Notes: generated by a model from the letters alone, not told the origin. Shown: positions 11,305 through 24,301, numbered from the stretch's first letter. The stretch: DNA of 60,371 nucleotides from Protostelium mycophagum (GCA_002081555.1 MZNV01001987.1:1-60371); one strand, 5' to 3'. Numbers and translations: made by a program.

Positions 11305-13061
11305 ATGAAGTTCATAGGTGCGAGAGTTTATGCGCCAATTAATGTTTCTGATAAAAACAGATATCGCTGTCAATCTCACAGGTGATGTTGATCCTTGCAT
11401 AGATTGATCTAATCATCATCAGATCCAATGTTCAAAGGATTCTACAATGGAAAACAGGCACATCAAGAAGATTTGTCTGACATTATCGATAGAGGTACAG
11501 TTGACACATTCGTCACCTCAAAATTCCTGATCTCATTCAGCTCTTCAAGGAGGCGTCGAAAAGATTATGATCACCGGAACAGATCATGAAGACAGCATAG
11601 AAGCATTGAACTTGGCGAAAACTCATGGTAGGAACAATATTCTTTAACATCAAATTATTTCCTTCGCGGCTTTGCCGCAACATGGAAGCCAGGGCTCCTT
11701 TTTTCCACGATAAAACCTCCTGAAATATTTCTCTGTACTCTATTCTTTTGCTGCAAGACATTCTCCCTCTTATCTGGTTTGTGAGAGTGCGCTGCATCAA
11801 AACAGATCTCATCATCTACAGAGGCGCTCTTCTCCACTGTGGGTGTCCATCCGACCCGTTGTAACGTGAGTAATTTATACATTATTTCGACGAATTTCTA
11901 CTGGAAATAACGAAAGACCTCAGGTGTTTGAAAACAGAGAGGTGGAAGTTTTGACTTCTTTGAGAAAGACAATCAAAGAAGGCGGCAAAAAAGTTGTTGC
12001 TGTTGGCGAATTTGGTCTCGATTATGAAAGGACTCAATTCTGTTCTCCAGAAGTCCAAAGAAAGTAAGACATCACACATTTCATATATATTGAAACACCA
12101 AGACATCATACATGATAACACGTCATGTCGTACAGTATACAGAGACATCGTGTTGCGATGTCATGCTGAGGCTTGATAGATATTTTGAATACCAGTTTGT
12201 GTTGGCGGAAGAGAGTAAACTCCCACTGTTTTTACACATGAGAGATGCGGCCCAAGACTTCATCGGTCAGTGATGTCTTTCATTTTACATTTATGCTTCC
12301 TTGTGATTTTCTTGTGAAGAGTGAAGGTATAATCGGGAACATGTTTGGAATGGATGTGGTTCTGATGCTTTTGTCAAAACATATAAATCATCTTTTTATT
12401 GAATTTTTTTCCTTCTGCTACAATTTGAAAAAATAACATTTTTTCTTTTTCACAAAAAAGAATGACATTTTGAAAAAATACTGAAATAAATAGAAATTAT
12501 TTCCAAAAATAGAACACGTTTCACACAAGGGGTGGTCCATTCTTTTGTGAGGATTTGAAATCTCAGCGGAATTTCATCCTGACATCACCAGACCGGAACC
12601 CCCGAAGAGGCCCAAAGAATTGTGCAACTGGATCTATTTATAGGACTCAACGGATGCTCATTCAAAACAGATGAAAATCTGAGGGCTGTGGCAGCCATTC
12701 CTATAGAAAAGATAATGGTCGAAACAGATGCACCATGGTGAATTTTTTTAAACTGCTCATTTTAAAATAAAACGTTGAAAGTTCTGAAATTCTGTGAAGG
12801 TGTGATATACGGCCGAGCCATGCTGGGCACAAGTTTGTAAAGACAAACTTTTCCACAAAAGACAAGAAGAAATGGGCCCCAGGACATGGCGTCAAAGGAA
12901 GAAACGAGCCTTGTAATGTCAGGTAATTCATAATAATAATTCTACAAAAATTGAAATAGTTCAGGCAAGTTGTGGAAGTGATTGCTGGTTGTAAAGGGTT
13001 GAGTGTTGAAGAAGTCGCAGAGGTCACATACAACAACGCAAAGAGGATATTTTTCTCATAA
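11305..13061 (+). CDS. TatD-family metal-dependent deoxyribonuclease
   Basis: Multi-exon gene encoding a TIM-barrel TatD nuclease (3'-5' exonuclease family, Mg2+-dependent, linked to DNA fragmentation and repair). Ordered motifs: MKFI-D split over the first intron, MFKGFYNGKQ (about 11428), VEKIMITGT, FSTVGVHPTRCN (about 11840), VVAVGEFGLDY (about 12000), LPLFLHMRDAAQDFI (about 12225), VVHSF (about 12527), FIGLNGCSFKT, IMVETDAPW (about 12717), HAGHKFV and a C-terminal exon ending YNNAKRIFFS. The start ATG 11305 puts the metal-binding N-terminus in place after two small introns. Two introns are longer: about 190 nt before the VGVHP exon and about 260 nt before VVHSF. The full family length is present. 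Confidence 0.92.
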
Positions 13062-13237
13062 AAATAAAAAAAGTGAAATTTCATTCAAACATGACACCGT
13101 ATATTAATAACAAACTGGTCAATTCATTGCAGAGTTTGATCAGATTTCCCTGCTGTGTTTTTGTGTGCTGTGGCGTGTTGTAGATTCCGGGCGAGACTAC
13201 AACAACACCACGAAAGACTTTGAACTGCTTAAGGAAA

Positions 13238-16200
13238 ATGGAAATAAATAGTATTCACAATGTATTCAGAATTGGTGTTGTCATAGTGACTGCCCCAGCA
13301 GATTGTTCAGAGGTCTCTGACAAAAGGAGAAGCATTGACCAAACCAATATTAAAACAAAGAACTCTAACAAAGGCAGGAATCTAAAATCAAAAGCAGATG
13401 CCATGCCGTGCCACACAGTGGCAAGGCTACTATCATTTAAGGTGCAGTGATTTTCACATAGTCTGTACAGAGCATGCTGGACACAAAAGCTGACAAATGC
13501 GTTGCAAAGAAATTACTTACTGGTCACACTGTGAGGCAAGCAGTGAAAAACACAGAGATTTCGTGCGTAAACAGATTTGAGCTGTCCGCAATTCCAGAGG
13601 CCATAAAGAGTGGAAAATTGGATAACATACATGGCAGCTCTAGCACCCACTCATACAGGTCGAGATTTTCTGCCTGCAATTTAAACGTTTAACACACCAC
13701 ACTTGTGGACTCTAATGTGATGATGTTGATATAAACAGGACTATCGCGGGATCGATTTAAAGCATTTAAGACAGCCAGAGGTGAAAATATAGAAGTGAGA
13801 GAGAAAGTGCACGAGCGGATCATATATAAATACAAATCGGTAAGTCCTGTGTTAAGATCTCCTCTGAAAATGCACAGCTCTGTTTCACTGTCTTTAGTTC
13901 ACTTGTAAATTCACAGAATAATGCTGGGCTTTTTTCTTGGAAACAGAACCCAAACACGATTGCGGCTTCCACTGTGAGCAATCAGGCAGATGATTCACCC
14001 TTTTGTCACGTTTGCAGGTTTGTTCTGGACATGATATATCATCTATTGCATTTTCTCTGTAACATGATTTTTACATCAAGGTACAAGGTGATTTTTGTAG
14101 GAAAGTGTTTGGTGGATTCTTCAAGAGCAAATTCATATGTCCAATATGTGCTCAGACAACATGTAAAGAATGCAGTTCTCGAACATACCCGCTGCAACCA
14201 CCCAGCGCTTTTGCAGACAAACAACCTGGTACAAAAACATCTTTTGGCCTTTTTATTGTATATTGACAAATTCAGTTGATGTCAACATGTGCGATAAATG
14301 TATCGATGACATTTTATTGTGGCAGAGGAAAGGCGCATTTATATTGGCCCTGGAAAATTCACAGAATGTTCCTATAGTGAAGGTATTTTCTGAGAGAATT
14401 CCAGGATAAATCTGAGAAATTTCTAGGCAGTCTCTCTGTTGATTGATTTGATGAGAACAATTGAATCAGACTTGACAAAAGCGAGAGAGGTATGTGAAAC
14501 TCTTTAAAATTTATTTCTTTTAAACCACAGACAACCTTTCTTTGTGTTTCGATACGTCTGTACTGCCGCGATATCATAATATTCCATACCATAATAATTG
14601 AGACATCGCAAGATCCTCAGTTTGGACATTAAAGGTGTGCGAACACAAAAAAACCAAATCCATATCAAGGTAAAAGCTCAATAATTCCCAGAATTTTTAA
14701 TGAAATTTTGCAGTCTCTCGAAAAGTTGCTGGGGGAACTCGGCATTTTTTTCAGTGATTTGGACAAAACTTTAAAACAAGCCGTATCTACAACGGACGAG
14801 ACTAAACCGAAACGCGAGCAGTCCATCGTCAATAACATAAAAAATATGGTCCAACAATTTGTTGCAATCAATCTGCCCGATTTCCGCATCATGCAAAAGG
14901 TAAACGTTGTAGATTGATCAGATTGAATTGAAATCTCCAGGAAATTTCGATGATCGCAAAGCTACCGATGACAGAAGATAAAGATGAGACATTGGGTGTC
15001 ATGCGGACAAGAGCCACGGATGCAATCAGGTTTTTATCTTTGTATTTTTATTTAATATTCCCCAGACAAATGGAATTTTTTGTATCAAATATTTTTTAAT
15101 CAATTATTTCTACAAAAGTTGGAAAAATGTGTTGATGTGATGACAGGAAGCAAGTGACACTTCCCACGGTAGATTCCGTCAATCCCGCAGTACTTCCAAC
15201 TTCCGGCGGTTCTGTTGTCATCACTGGAGAAAACTTCTCCAACAGGTGAAATTTTTCACCACAATGAAACTGAATGATGCAGAACGAAAATATTCATTTG
15301 TAACGAGGATGCAAACTTGTCACATAACTCACAACCTGTGAGAGTTGAATTTTTAGATTCTTCAGAGCTCAAGGTTTTAGTCCCAGCTGGCCAAGAAGGT
15401 ACTCTCCACATTTAAATTCCCGCAATAGGTTAATCTTATCAGGGCCGAAAAAAATACGAGTTTTAAATCCTGATGGAGGGTTCACAGATTTAAATGGGGT
15501 ACTCGCTTTATTCTCAGGTGATCATTATGATGTCTCTTCACTGGAGCTCCGCATATACTGCAATGTACATGAAATATGAAAATATGACATAATTGATGAC
15601 GTGATTAGCACTGGACGTAGAAGATGCCAGCCAGATGTTTGAAAGCGCACCATCTGCTTTTGATAGACCAGAACGAACACAAACAGTTGCAGCAACAGAA
15701 CCACGCAAGATTACAGAACCACGCAAGATTACCGAACCGGTAAGCAATTTTCAATCACCTTCATCGGTCTGTCGTCTGATCAAGATTTGCAGCCGAAAAG
15801 ACAGGAGGTTGTGATGGCCTCTTCACCACAAAAACCTCCAGTGCACAACGTCAAGAAACCCACAATAGATACAATAGAACCCGCCGCTTCCATACTCAAG
15901 GTACCCAAAATCTGCATTTCATGGAGATGCTGATTTGATCATAAGGGAGGAACAAAAGTGAAGATCTTGGGGACTGGGTATATGCAAGGGCTCACAGTGC
16001 ACGTCGCCGGCGAAAAAGTGAATTTTCAATCATTGTAGAAAGAGTTGTATTTGCTGAGACACCCCAGGCCACCCTGCTGTCAACCAAATTGGACGATAAT
16101 GACTTACAAATATTGATTATAAGTACACCACCGATGCCACAAGCCGGTTTTGCCTCTGTTGTCGTAACGTGAGAACATGCATAATTAGAGTGGCACAAGT

Positions 16201-16558
16201 TGCCTTTCAGAGTCTGTTTGGCGTTAAAATATGACACAATCCTTGCTTCATATCAAAAAATAGTTCTGACCTGTTCAGAAATCCCAACGGGGCTGCGGTG
16301 GAGCAACAACTGGGCATTTTATACTCAAAGACGACATTAGCCGAGGCCGTCCCGAAAGATTCGAGAGCAAACCGAGGTTGGTCATCTGCAGCACCTTACA
16401 AAGATGGCGCTCGTGCTTCTACCATAGACATCGGAGCGAATCATTCCCCCACCACCACACAACTGTTCCTTCCAAACAATCCCATCAGAGGAGTGACGGA
16501 GCAGAGACCAACTCTAACAGTGGCACCCTCCAGAGTATGGGGAAGACAAAATACATAA
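13238..16558 (+). CDS. FYVE-like zinc finger protein with two IPT/TIG domains
   Basis: Many short exons. The N-terminal part (ATG 13238, alternative ATG 13474) has no recognised domain. Four CxxC pairs follow across exons: FCHVC (about 14003), ICPIC (14138-14149), TCKECSSRTYPL (about 14163) and MCDKC (about 14288), the eight-Cys cross-brace pattern of FYVE/RING-like fingers, with the SSR-PL tail typical of FYVE. A helical region follows (14708-14900). The first IPT/TIG domain is at 15146-15520 (LPTSGGSVVITGENFS; IRVLNPDGGF). A second, weaker one is at 15950-16280 (GGTKVKILGTGYMQGLTV). The C-terminus is Ser/Thr/Pro-rich and stops at 16556-16558. FYVE fingers usually bind PI3P on endosomes. The classical R(R/K)HHCR motif is not clear here, so lipid binding is unproven. 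Confidence 0.7.
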
Positions 16559-16629
16559 AGAAATGATTTGACGTTTCGAAACTCCCCCATCTCATATGTT
16601 CATTGTGGATCATGACCTCGTGTAGATCA

Positions 16630-17348
16630 TCAAACTTTAGCTGCCTCCTCAAGGCTCAAGTCCAAACGGACCCTCTTTTGTAGCTCTGGCGGTGACTTTC
16701 TCCCAATCTCGTAGGTTCCCGAGCGCTTCAGGACAGATTTTGGGGCACTTCCAGAACGTGATGTTTGGTCACCTCTTGGTGATTCTGCTGGTGACCCTAT
16801 CGGTATCGGTGACGAGCATTTTCTTAGTGAAATCTAAAAAGAGTCATGATACTGCAGCAAAAATGTGTTTCACCTCTTTAGATTCTGGCGAGAGTGTTTC
16901 AGTTTTTTCGGACGACCTTCGCAGTTGCCCTTGCGATGTTGTGAAGGTTCCGTCAACACCCTTCTCTTTCATAAACGAAGATAAAGCCTCATATAGATTG
17001 AAAGGCGTCTTCTCGTGCATCGTACTCAGAGTTTGCTGGCCCATCATTCTCTTCCTCGATGTGTTTCTTGCGGATGCTAGATTTCAATCAGTTACGATCT
17101 CCAAGGTTCCGGGCGTTCTCGAAATTTCGCATACTTACGCCAGTACACCGGTCCGACCTGAACATACGAGCATACTGACTTTCTCCCGTATTTTCCGGTA
17201 GGCTCCAGACAAACCGCGTGTCTGCAAAGACACAAAGAGACCCTTCTTACAGACTTGAGTTTCCGCGATACATTTCTGAACTGATGAGGATCTTGTTTGA
17301 AACAGATCCAACCGATGTTTCGGAGATTCGGATCGGGATGGTCTCCAT
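16630..17348 (-). CDS. Unknown low-complexity Ser/Lys-rich protein
   Basis: Minus-strand gene from ATG 17346-17348 (METIPIRISETSVGS). The second exon encodes KYGRKSVCSYVQVGPVYW. The third has FNLYEALSSFMKEKGVDGTF (about 16980). The last has SPIPIGSPAESPRGDQTSRS and ends LQKRVRLDLSLEEAAKV at the stop 16630-16632. The joins are GT-AG and keep frame. There are many SP and RRSS/RSG sites, which look like phosphorylation sites. No family is recognised. It is tail-to-tail with the FYVE/IPT gene, about 70 bp between stops. Confidence 0.6.
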
Positions 17349-17591
17349 AGAGAGCAGAAAAGTGGTTCAGAATTCGGGTCTAGAAGAACTTTAAGACGTC
17401 ACCATGGCTGGTCACTCCTCAATGCAATGGGACTGGGCTGTCGACATTTCTTCGAGTACTACAAAAATTACGTGAACAAAGTTCATCAGAACAATATTTT
17501 AAGATTGATGAAGAAAGTCATTGAATTTGTTTTAATTATCGTTATGAGGTTCCCGAAGATCAACGCTCACCATTTATTCAAGAATGAAGGA

Positions 17592-18284
17592 TCATCTCTT
17601 TTCGAGATAATCTTGATCTCTGATGAGCCATCTCACGAACTCTCCATTTATGTTTCTGAGTGTCTACAACCAGTCAGTGTTTTTATCGACGAGGGATTTG
17701 TACATTTGTACCAATAATACATTATATTATTTTATTAATTAAAACATCATTAATAAATATTATTCCAATATATCTGTTGCAAAATACAACCTTTTTGATC
17801 GAACCAATCGTGCCATCTTTTGCAGAGGCGTTAGCCTCACCGTTCCACCTCTCCTCTAATCTCTTCACTTTGTTTTTGTCATCCAGAGTTATGATCAGGG
17901 TCGATTGGATCTTTTTCGAGAAGCCGGTGACTCTGAATACCCACCTGATTAATTGAGATCATGTTTTATGTCTTGTCTGGCGTACTCTGTCACCAGATCT
18001 ATGGTAAGTTGGGATCCCGTGAGGTCCTTATTGATCACTGCTGGTGTGGATGAGCTGAATATCTTGGGCAGAGAATAGAAGGCAGATTTTAAAGAGTCCA
18101 AATCGCTGGAAAATTGCAGGGGATCTTCGAACTCTGCGCCCTCATCAAAGTGTCTGATCTTAATCAGAATGGCCAGAGCTTGGATAACTAATCACTTGAA
18201 GGATTCAGGTCTCGCCTTTGAGGAATACAATTCTAAGACATCTTCATAGATTTCTTGGCGTGTGCGTGCGTCTGCTTCGGTCAT
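17592..18284 (-). CDS. NTF2-like (SnoaL-type) fold protein
   Basis: Four exons on the minus strand. The protein begins MTEADARTRQEIYEDVLELY (ATG 18282-18284). It continues with the FEDPL motif (about 18135), then after an intron VFRVTGFSKKIQSTLIITLD and the typical KRLEERWNG segment (about 17850). It ends GEFVRWLIRDQDYLEKR at the stop 17592-17594. The order YxxxxxFEDPL ... ERWNG matches small NTF2-like/SnoaL-like domain proteins common in fungi and plants, whose function is mostly unknown. The last intron (about 17665-17810) is long and AT-rich for this window and ends in GGTTGTAG. Confidence 0.65.
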
Positions 18285-18566
18285 GTTCGTTTTCTGCAGC
18301 CAAAATCGCCTGAACACGACGATGGGATTTCCACGAAAAGAAGGTCACGTGTTGAGTTGTAGATAGATGCACCACATTTTCTCCTTCCCTGTTTTATGGT
18401 GCAAAAGCGGGATTGACAATCAATCAGAAAGAACATAGGGCTTTCAACTGGTAGGATTTATTATTCATCTAAGATCCATCTGTAAAATAGGTGACCCGGC
18501 CATGTTTTTGCTTTTGTACAAGGACAGAAGACTTCGATTTTCAAAAAAAGAAATCATCTTCCATCT

Positions 18567-21500
18567 TCATTTTTTCGCTCGTCTTATCAATTGGGCGCTG
18601 CCACGTTCTAATGTGAGGGATAACTGCATGATGTAAGTATATGTTACCAAAAGACAGTTTACCTCAACAGCTTCTTCTTTGTTTAATAATCTCGTATTTT
18701 GTGGTAGATTGTCCAAGTAATCGAAGAGGTGCCGCCCTCCTCTTTTGATCTCTCTATCTTCTAATTTGAGAAATTTTTCAGACAGTTCACGAGCTTTTGC
18801 AGTGACCTTCTTCATCTTCGTAAAGTTTATACGGTCGTCATCTCTTTTTGTTGGGTACGCCTCGATTTCGGCGAGCTTCTCCACTTCTAACCACTGCAAC
18901 AGTCATTATTATAGTTATCTACTCTCGTGTTGTTACCAGCCATGGGACTGTGGGTCCTTTTGTTGAAGATTCTGTGAAAGCTCGAGTATAATTCCTGTAA
19001 TTTTGATCCTGGGAAAACAAATCTTGGAGCTGGAAGAAAGATCCAGAAGGTCCATCTCCTGCCTCCAACCATGTCTTGTACAATCTGAAACTCTCAGAAT
19101 CTCTGATCAAACTTTCGAGGAATTTTCATCACCTTGCCACTGGACCGGTTTGTAGACCAGAATGTATTGCGGCACATGTATTGTAGTTTTGTAGAGCACG
19201 CAATTCCAACGCGATTTTGATGAATTTTTTTAGGACTTTGGCACGCATTTTCAAATCTTTGTGACCTAATATCTCACTGATGACCCAATTCCTCCACTGG
19301 AAGATGTCAATAGTGTCATGTTGTGTTTTATGTATATACCTGCTCAGATTTCTGGATGGCAGCGTGTAAATTGGGTGATAGATTTGGGTCACAAAAATGG
19401 GATTCCAAGAGTTCGTAGGCTGGTATTCTTTTCATCAGCTTTTTGTCAATTTCTGTCATCTACAATCATCAAATCTTATTTTCTAATTTAGATATCTGTA
19501 CCTGTTCTGCAAATTCTGACTCGTTGTAAAAAAGAATTTGGCTTTGTGTAGATGATGGATTGTCTATATCCCCATTATATAACAATCTTCTGTGGTAAGT
19601 TTTGAGCCTCTTCAACAAATCCTTTCTGTTCTTATCTTCTGACTCTGGAATTTCGGAGAGAAATTTCTTCAGGTTTTCGGAGAAAGTTCTGTCATTTTCC
19701 AGACCCAAACGGAAAGTCTCTTCATTCTGCATCCACAGATCTAAATCTCTCAATACTCTTATTTGTACACCTGTTGTAGACTGATCGTCTTCCCGCCAGA
19801 ATGTCTTGATGTAAACGTCCAGTAATTCTGAGGAGGTCATAAAATAATGGTGTGTATGCAAGAGGGTCTCCACCAGATTGGGATCTACATTGTGAGTGCG
19901 ATATCATAAATTACATCATACGCACCGGAAAATCGGGATAATTGCTCGTCGGTTGCACATTCTATGATGGTCTGAACATGCGCAGCATTCCAGTCATACT
20001 TTTCATCAGACAGGGGCACTTGAAATTTTCCGCTACTTCTTCTCAGAGAAACATCTCATATTACTGTGTGATGTTCACGAACCCGAGTTGTAGTAAGACT
20101 TGTGTAGAGCCATCCTTCTCTAAAGACCAATTGGCCAAGAGGTGTCTGGCACATTCAAATGGTACTTTGGTTTCTTCACCTTTGCTGACCCACAGCATCG
20201 CAGGGCCAAATCTTTTACAAACCTAAATCCTTGTCAATTTCTACACCATATGTGGAACAACGATTATAAAAGTACAGGGCATTTTCACTTACTTGATCAA
20301 CAGCGTCGACTTCTTCTTGTCGACAGATCTTCCAGATCCAGTTGATAAGCATGCTGAGAATAATCTGGTTCGTTGTTGGTAATTGTGACATGATGATTGT
20401 AAATATCTTATTCTTCTGTCCCGATTCCTCCAGTGCTGCAGAGATCAGAAAACACAATAAGAATCAAAAAGAGTTCGTCACGAGGGCTTCCCAAGTGGTC
20501 TCCCACCTTAGTACTGGCCTCGCTCAGACACGCTTGACTTCGCAGTGCGGCAAGGGATGCGGTAGACTGTGCCGATATGAACGAACCCGAATTTTGAACA
20601 CCACCACAGTCATCATATCCAATATAAAGAGCAATTTACCGGACCATCGCAGGAATTTTTCAAAAAATCTAGATGGAATGACGGAATCCGATTGTCCATT
20701 GATGAACTCTAAAATCAGACTGACCAATACCTTATCCTTTCAATTTCTTCATATCATACACACAGAGTATTACCTCAGAATCGGAGGGGATATCTCCAGA
20801 TGCAGTGGCTTCAGCAATGAAACTTTTCAAAGTTGTCTCCGCCTCTAATAAATTCTGCGCTCTCAACTGTTCCACATCTACAACGAGTTATTAACGAGTT
20901 TACAAAATGTGTTATCATTGAAATAGATCCAAAAATGAAAGATGACCTTCTATGGCATTCAATTGTTGTATTAAGGCCCTCAAGTAGGAGGGTACACCCT
21001 GTTCATCTATTTTTAGTGGTACCTTTTTCGTCTCAACAACTGCTATACTCCATCGATTCTAAAAATGTCAAAATTTGGCATCAATGTATGTCAGATGCTA
21101 TTTCGAGACGAGTTCGATATGATATCTATAATGATATCTCACCAATGGTATACTGGATTGAATTCTTCCGCCATTTTTGTACAGTAAGTCTTCAAGTTCT
21201 GCCCTCGTCATTCTCTTCACACTTTGGATACCTGATATTTTCAACCTGGAATATTGGAAAATAACTGCATCTAAGAATTGTATTTTTTCAACAGTTGAGA
21301 TCAAAATGATTTCCAACGTATTGTGAGGAGAGAGGAGGATTTTACCGACTAAAAGTGCAGACTTGGCGTCATCATTTGTGTTCAGAGGCATTCTCACTTC
21401 GCATTTACTGCTTAATTTTCCCTTATTAAATCTACATCCCGTCAACATCTTCCATCTGGTTGTGGAACATCAAGTTTACTTCAAATTCTCAATGGTGATT

Positions 21501-23541
21501 TTCCCAAAATCTGCAAGGGCGTCACGGTATCTAAATGCAATTGTAACGATGGCATGCTGGTTAGGAGGATTCCTGAAGGTTTAATAAAGTGTCTCGTTGT
21601 AGATCTTCTAACCTGAGAGCGACGAAGACATCGTCCATTATCTTTGTGATATCTTGGAGTTTGGAAATTTCGACTAAAGCTTCTGGTTTTCCTTCCATCG
21701 TTGCCCTCTTCTGTTGAATGTCTTGCCGAATCAACCCTAAAAGAATCAATAGCTGCAGGCATCTGCTCAGCATATATTTTGCATTATTTATTTTGAGTGT
21801 TATTTGAAATACTACTGCAATTATTTTTATATCTTTCGCTGTGATGTATTGTAGTGCTAAGCACCACAAAAAGGTTATAAAATGTCAATTATCTGAGAAT
21901 CGATGAGTACATCTCAGCAGTGAGGTGGCCGCAGTAAATATAATCGCTACTCACTCAGATAAGGGATATAGGACTGGCCCCTCTTTGATAAATCTGCGGC
22001 CGTCTTTCTATAACTTTCGTAATCATTAGCAGGAGAAACCGCGTCTCTCAACACATCAAAAGCTTTAAGAAAATGTTTTGGAACCACCTGTGGTATCTTT
22101 AATGATTCAACAAAAATTGCACCACTTCAATATTGTGTTTGTGAGACGCGGTGAAATATCAACATAAAAAATTGAATAAATTACAATTTGATCACCTCCC
22201 AAGCCTTATGTTTACTGATGCCGTAATGTGCATCTGTCAAAGCGTGCATCAATGTGAAAATTCCTTGAAAATCATTCAGACCATGTAGGTACTGTACATG
22301 TCAGATTCCTTCCTACGAGATGGCGGTGATCCAATATGTCAATGTATCCGATTGTAGCTGCAGAGTTCCCGCCTGGTGCACTTGTAGCGCGACCCAGTTG
22401 CACGTCTACAACAAGTTTTTATTATCTTATAATTTGATATATTCCTTCCGCCCATTTCAAACTCAAAACGTTTCAAGATTGAAGAAGATTGATGGTCACA
22501 CCTTATCACTGAAGCTGGCAATTTTGCTGAGATTCCCATCAAAATAAAACTCTTGATTGCACCTGCCAAGCATATCTCTCTGTGTAATCTCCTTCATATT
22601 TTCGATATTCACCAAATATATCTCGATAGAAATGAAAGCTGCCGAAATATCCGGCTTCTGTACATCGTAAACTTTGATGAATACCTAAATCTTATTATTA
22701 CCTGTACAACTAACTTTCTGATGTCTTTCACATCCACACCGGATTTGACGCCTTGCTTCACCTCTTTTGTGTTTGATTCAATAAATTTCAAGATGGGCTG
22801 TAACATTCTGAAAAATTGAGTCGGTGGTGGAAGTAATCGAACCATTGTATCACGCACATCACTGCAGCTTGGGGTGGATCAGCGGCCAAAAATTTTGATA
22901 AGAATTCTTTGACCGAGTGCTCTTGGAAATCCGTGGGTATCAACTTGCTCCATTTGTTAAGAATCATGGACACTCTTTGAAATGATCAATTTCCATGAAA
23001 AATTATAAATTAATCAAATTTGAAACAATTTGTTTCGCGAGGAACACCGTGTGCATTTTGTTTCCAAAGGATGGAAAATATCTCACCTGGCTAAATAACG
23101 ATCAAAATTCTCTTCATAATCTTCTTTCAACTGCGATAGGGCACTGACAGGAGGAGGTAAAAGCCTATATAGTAATATTTCCAAAAACTCTTGAGGTGTG
23201 AGGGTCCCACTCCCCTCTGTTGATTGTGACAGAGACTTGGTGGGTAGTAATCGGTAACAGTAAATAACACAGATCACAAACTTGTCGTTTACTAGTTTAT
23301 TTTAGAGGGAGCGACGTCATGAGAACCCACCTTTTGGATCATTCAATAATATTTGTAGGATATCGTAAAGAGGGGCAGAATCAAGTTTTTCGAATAGCTC
23401 ATTGTCGCCTTTCCTCCCAGGATTCCTTGGTCGAACATTAAGTGAACCACTGTCCGATAATTGGTACATATGAGAGAAAGAAACACGTCTTTGGGCTTGC
23501 CAGAAGAGGGTAGGACCTAGTCTACCCTCTAGCTGAGGCAT
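18567..23541 (-). CDS. Multidomain small-GTPase regulator: RasGEF - RhoGAP-like - RasGEF
   Basis: Long minus-strand gene (ATG 23539-23541, MPQLEGRLGPTLFW). First cassette: a RasGEF N-domain with LTPQEFLEILLYRLLPPP and VSMILNKWSKL (about 23200-22900), then a CDC25-like catalytic part with LNDFQGIFTLMHAL, KHKAWE, NDYESYRKTAADL, YIPYL and DITKIMDDVF (about 22290-21600). Middle: RhoGAP-like segments KVPLKIDEQGVPSYLRALIQ (about 21020), ILEFINGQ...VIPSRFFEKFL (about 20700), IIMSQLPTTNQIILSMLINW (about 20380) and RFGPAMLW (about 20210). Second cassette: METLLHTHHYFMTSSELLDV (about 19870), WRNWVISEILGHKDLKMRAK, FIKIALELRALQNYNTCAAI (about 19200), NYRNYTRAF and INFTKMKK. One junction near 20220-20300 does not splice in frame by eye. 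Two adjacent genes remain possible, although coding sequence with no start codon joins the blocks. Confidence 0.7.
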
Positions 23542-23667
23542 GCTGGTGATTTGCGAACGAAAAAATATCCTTTCTCGCGGTCAGCCGATCGATCCCGAAT
23601 GTCTGAAACGGTCTACAATTTGAAGGTCCACACGGTAATTATTTCATAATTTGAAACCACGCCGACA

Positions 23668-24301
23668 ATGCCACAGACAGACAACAAATCGAAGCCAGAC
23701 CAAGATCTCTTCAGTGTTATTCTCACGCTCAAAAGTAAGATAACCACACAAACGTCAAAACTGTCTGAGTGATTTTTCATGGTCACTTGGGATTCATGAT
23801 CACCACTTCAAGCTTTAAAAATAACATCGATATAACCAAACATAGCTATACAATTACAAACGAAACAAATGGTGGATTACCAAGGAGCCAGGTGATGATC
23901 TCATCTTGTTCAGTTTTAGTGACCTGCACTCCAGATCCGCAGTTCTCCAGCAGCACTATTCTCAAATGAAGAACATCCTGTCTTGTGTGGACCAGCTCGG
24001 TCACCGCCTGGCCTCTGCTGGTATTGGAGGAGATGACGTCATCGGCGCTGCGAAACTTGCCGGGTCGGACCCTCCCGTTGTTTCTGAGGATAAGAGCACA
24101 CTGTCTGCTTCCCCAAAACTCTCCCCAGAAGTGTCCACCAAGATCGGCGAGTCGGACCTGCACACATTCATCATGTCTCATAGAGAGGACCTTTACTCTG
24201 AAATTGTAGCCTCCCGTCTGTTGGCAATTACCCATCCAGAATTTAGCAAATTGAATGGTAACCATGCTCTTTTTATCTCAGCCGATAGACTTGACAGATA
24301 A
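23668..24301 (+). CDS. Unknown helical protein
   Basis: ATG 23668 (MPQTDNKSKPDQDLFSVIL) opens a first exon. After a 170-nt intron, a long exon (23906-24275) encodes FSDLHSRSAVLQQHYSQMKN, VDQLGHRLASAGIGGDDVIG and MSHREDLYSEIVASRLLAIT. The frame can stop at 24299-24301. Alternatively an intron from 24276 could join a coding-like block at about 24540-24640 (REMRNFGKGENPLQLEELQI). No family is recognised. The helical character and small size suggest a complex subunit, but that is a guess. It is divergent from the RasGEF gene (127 bp between starts). Confidence 0.5.
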
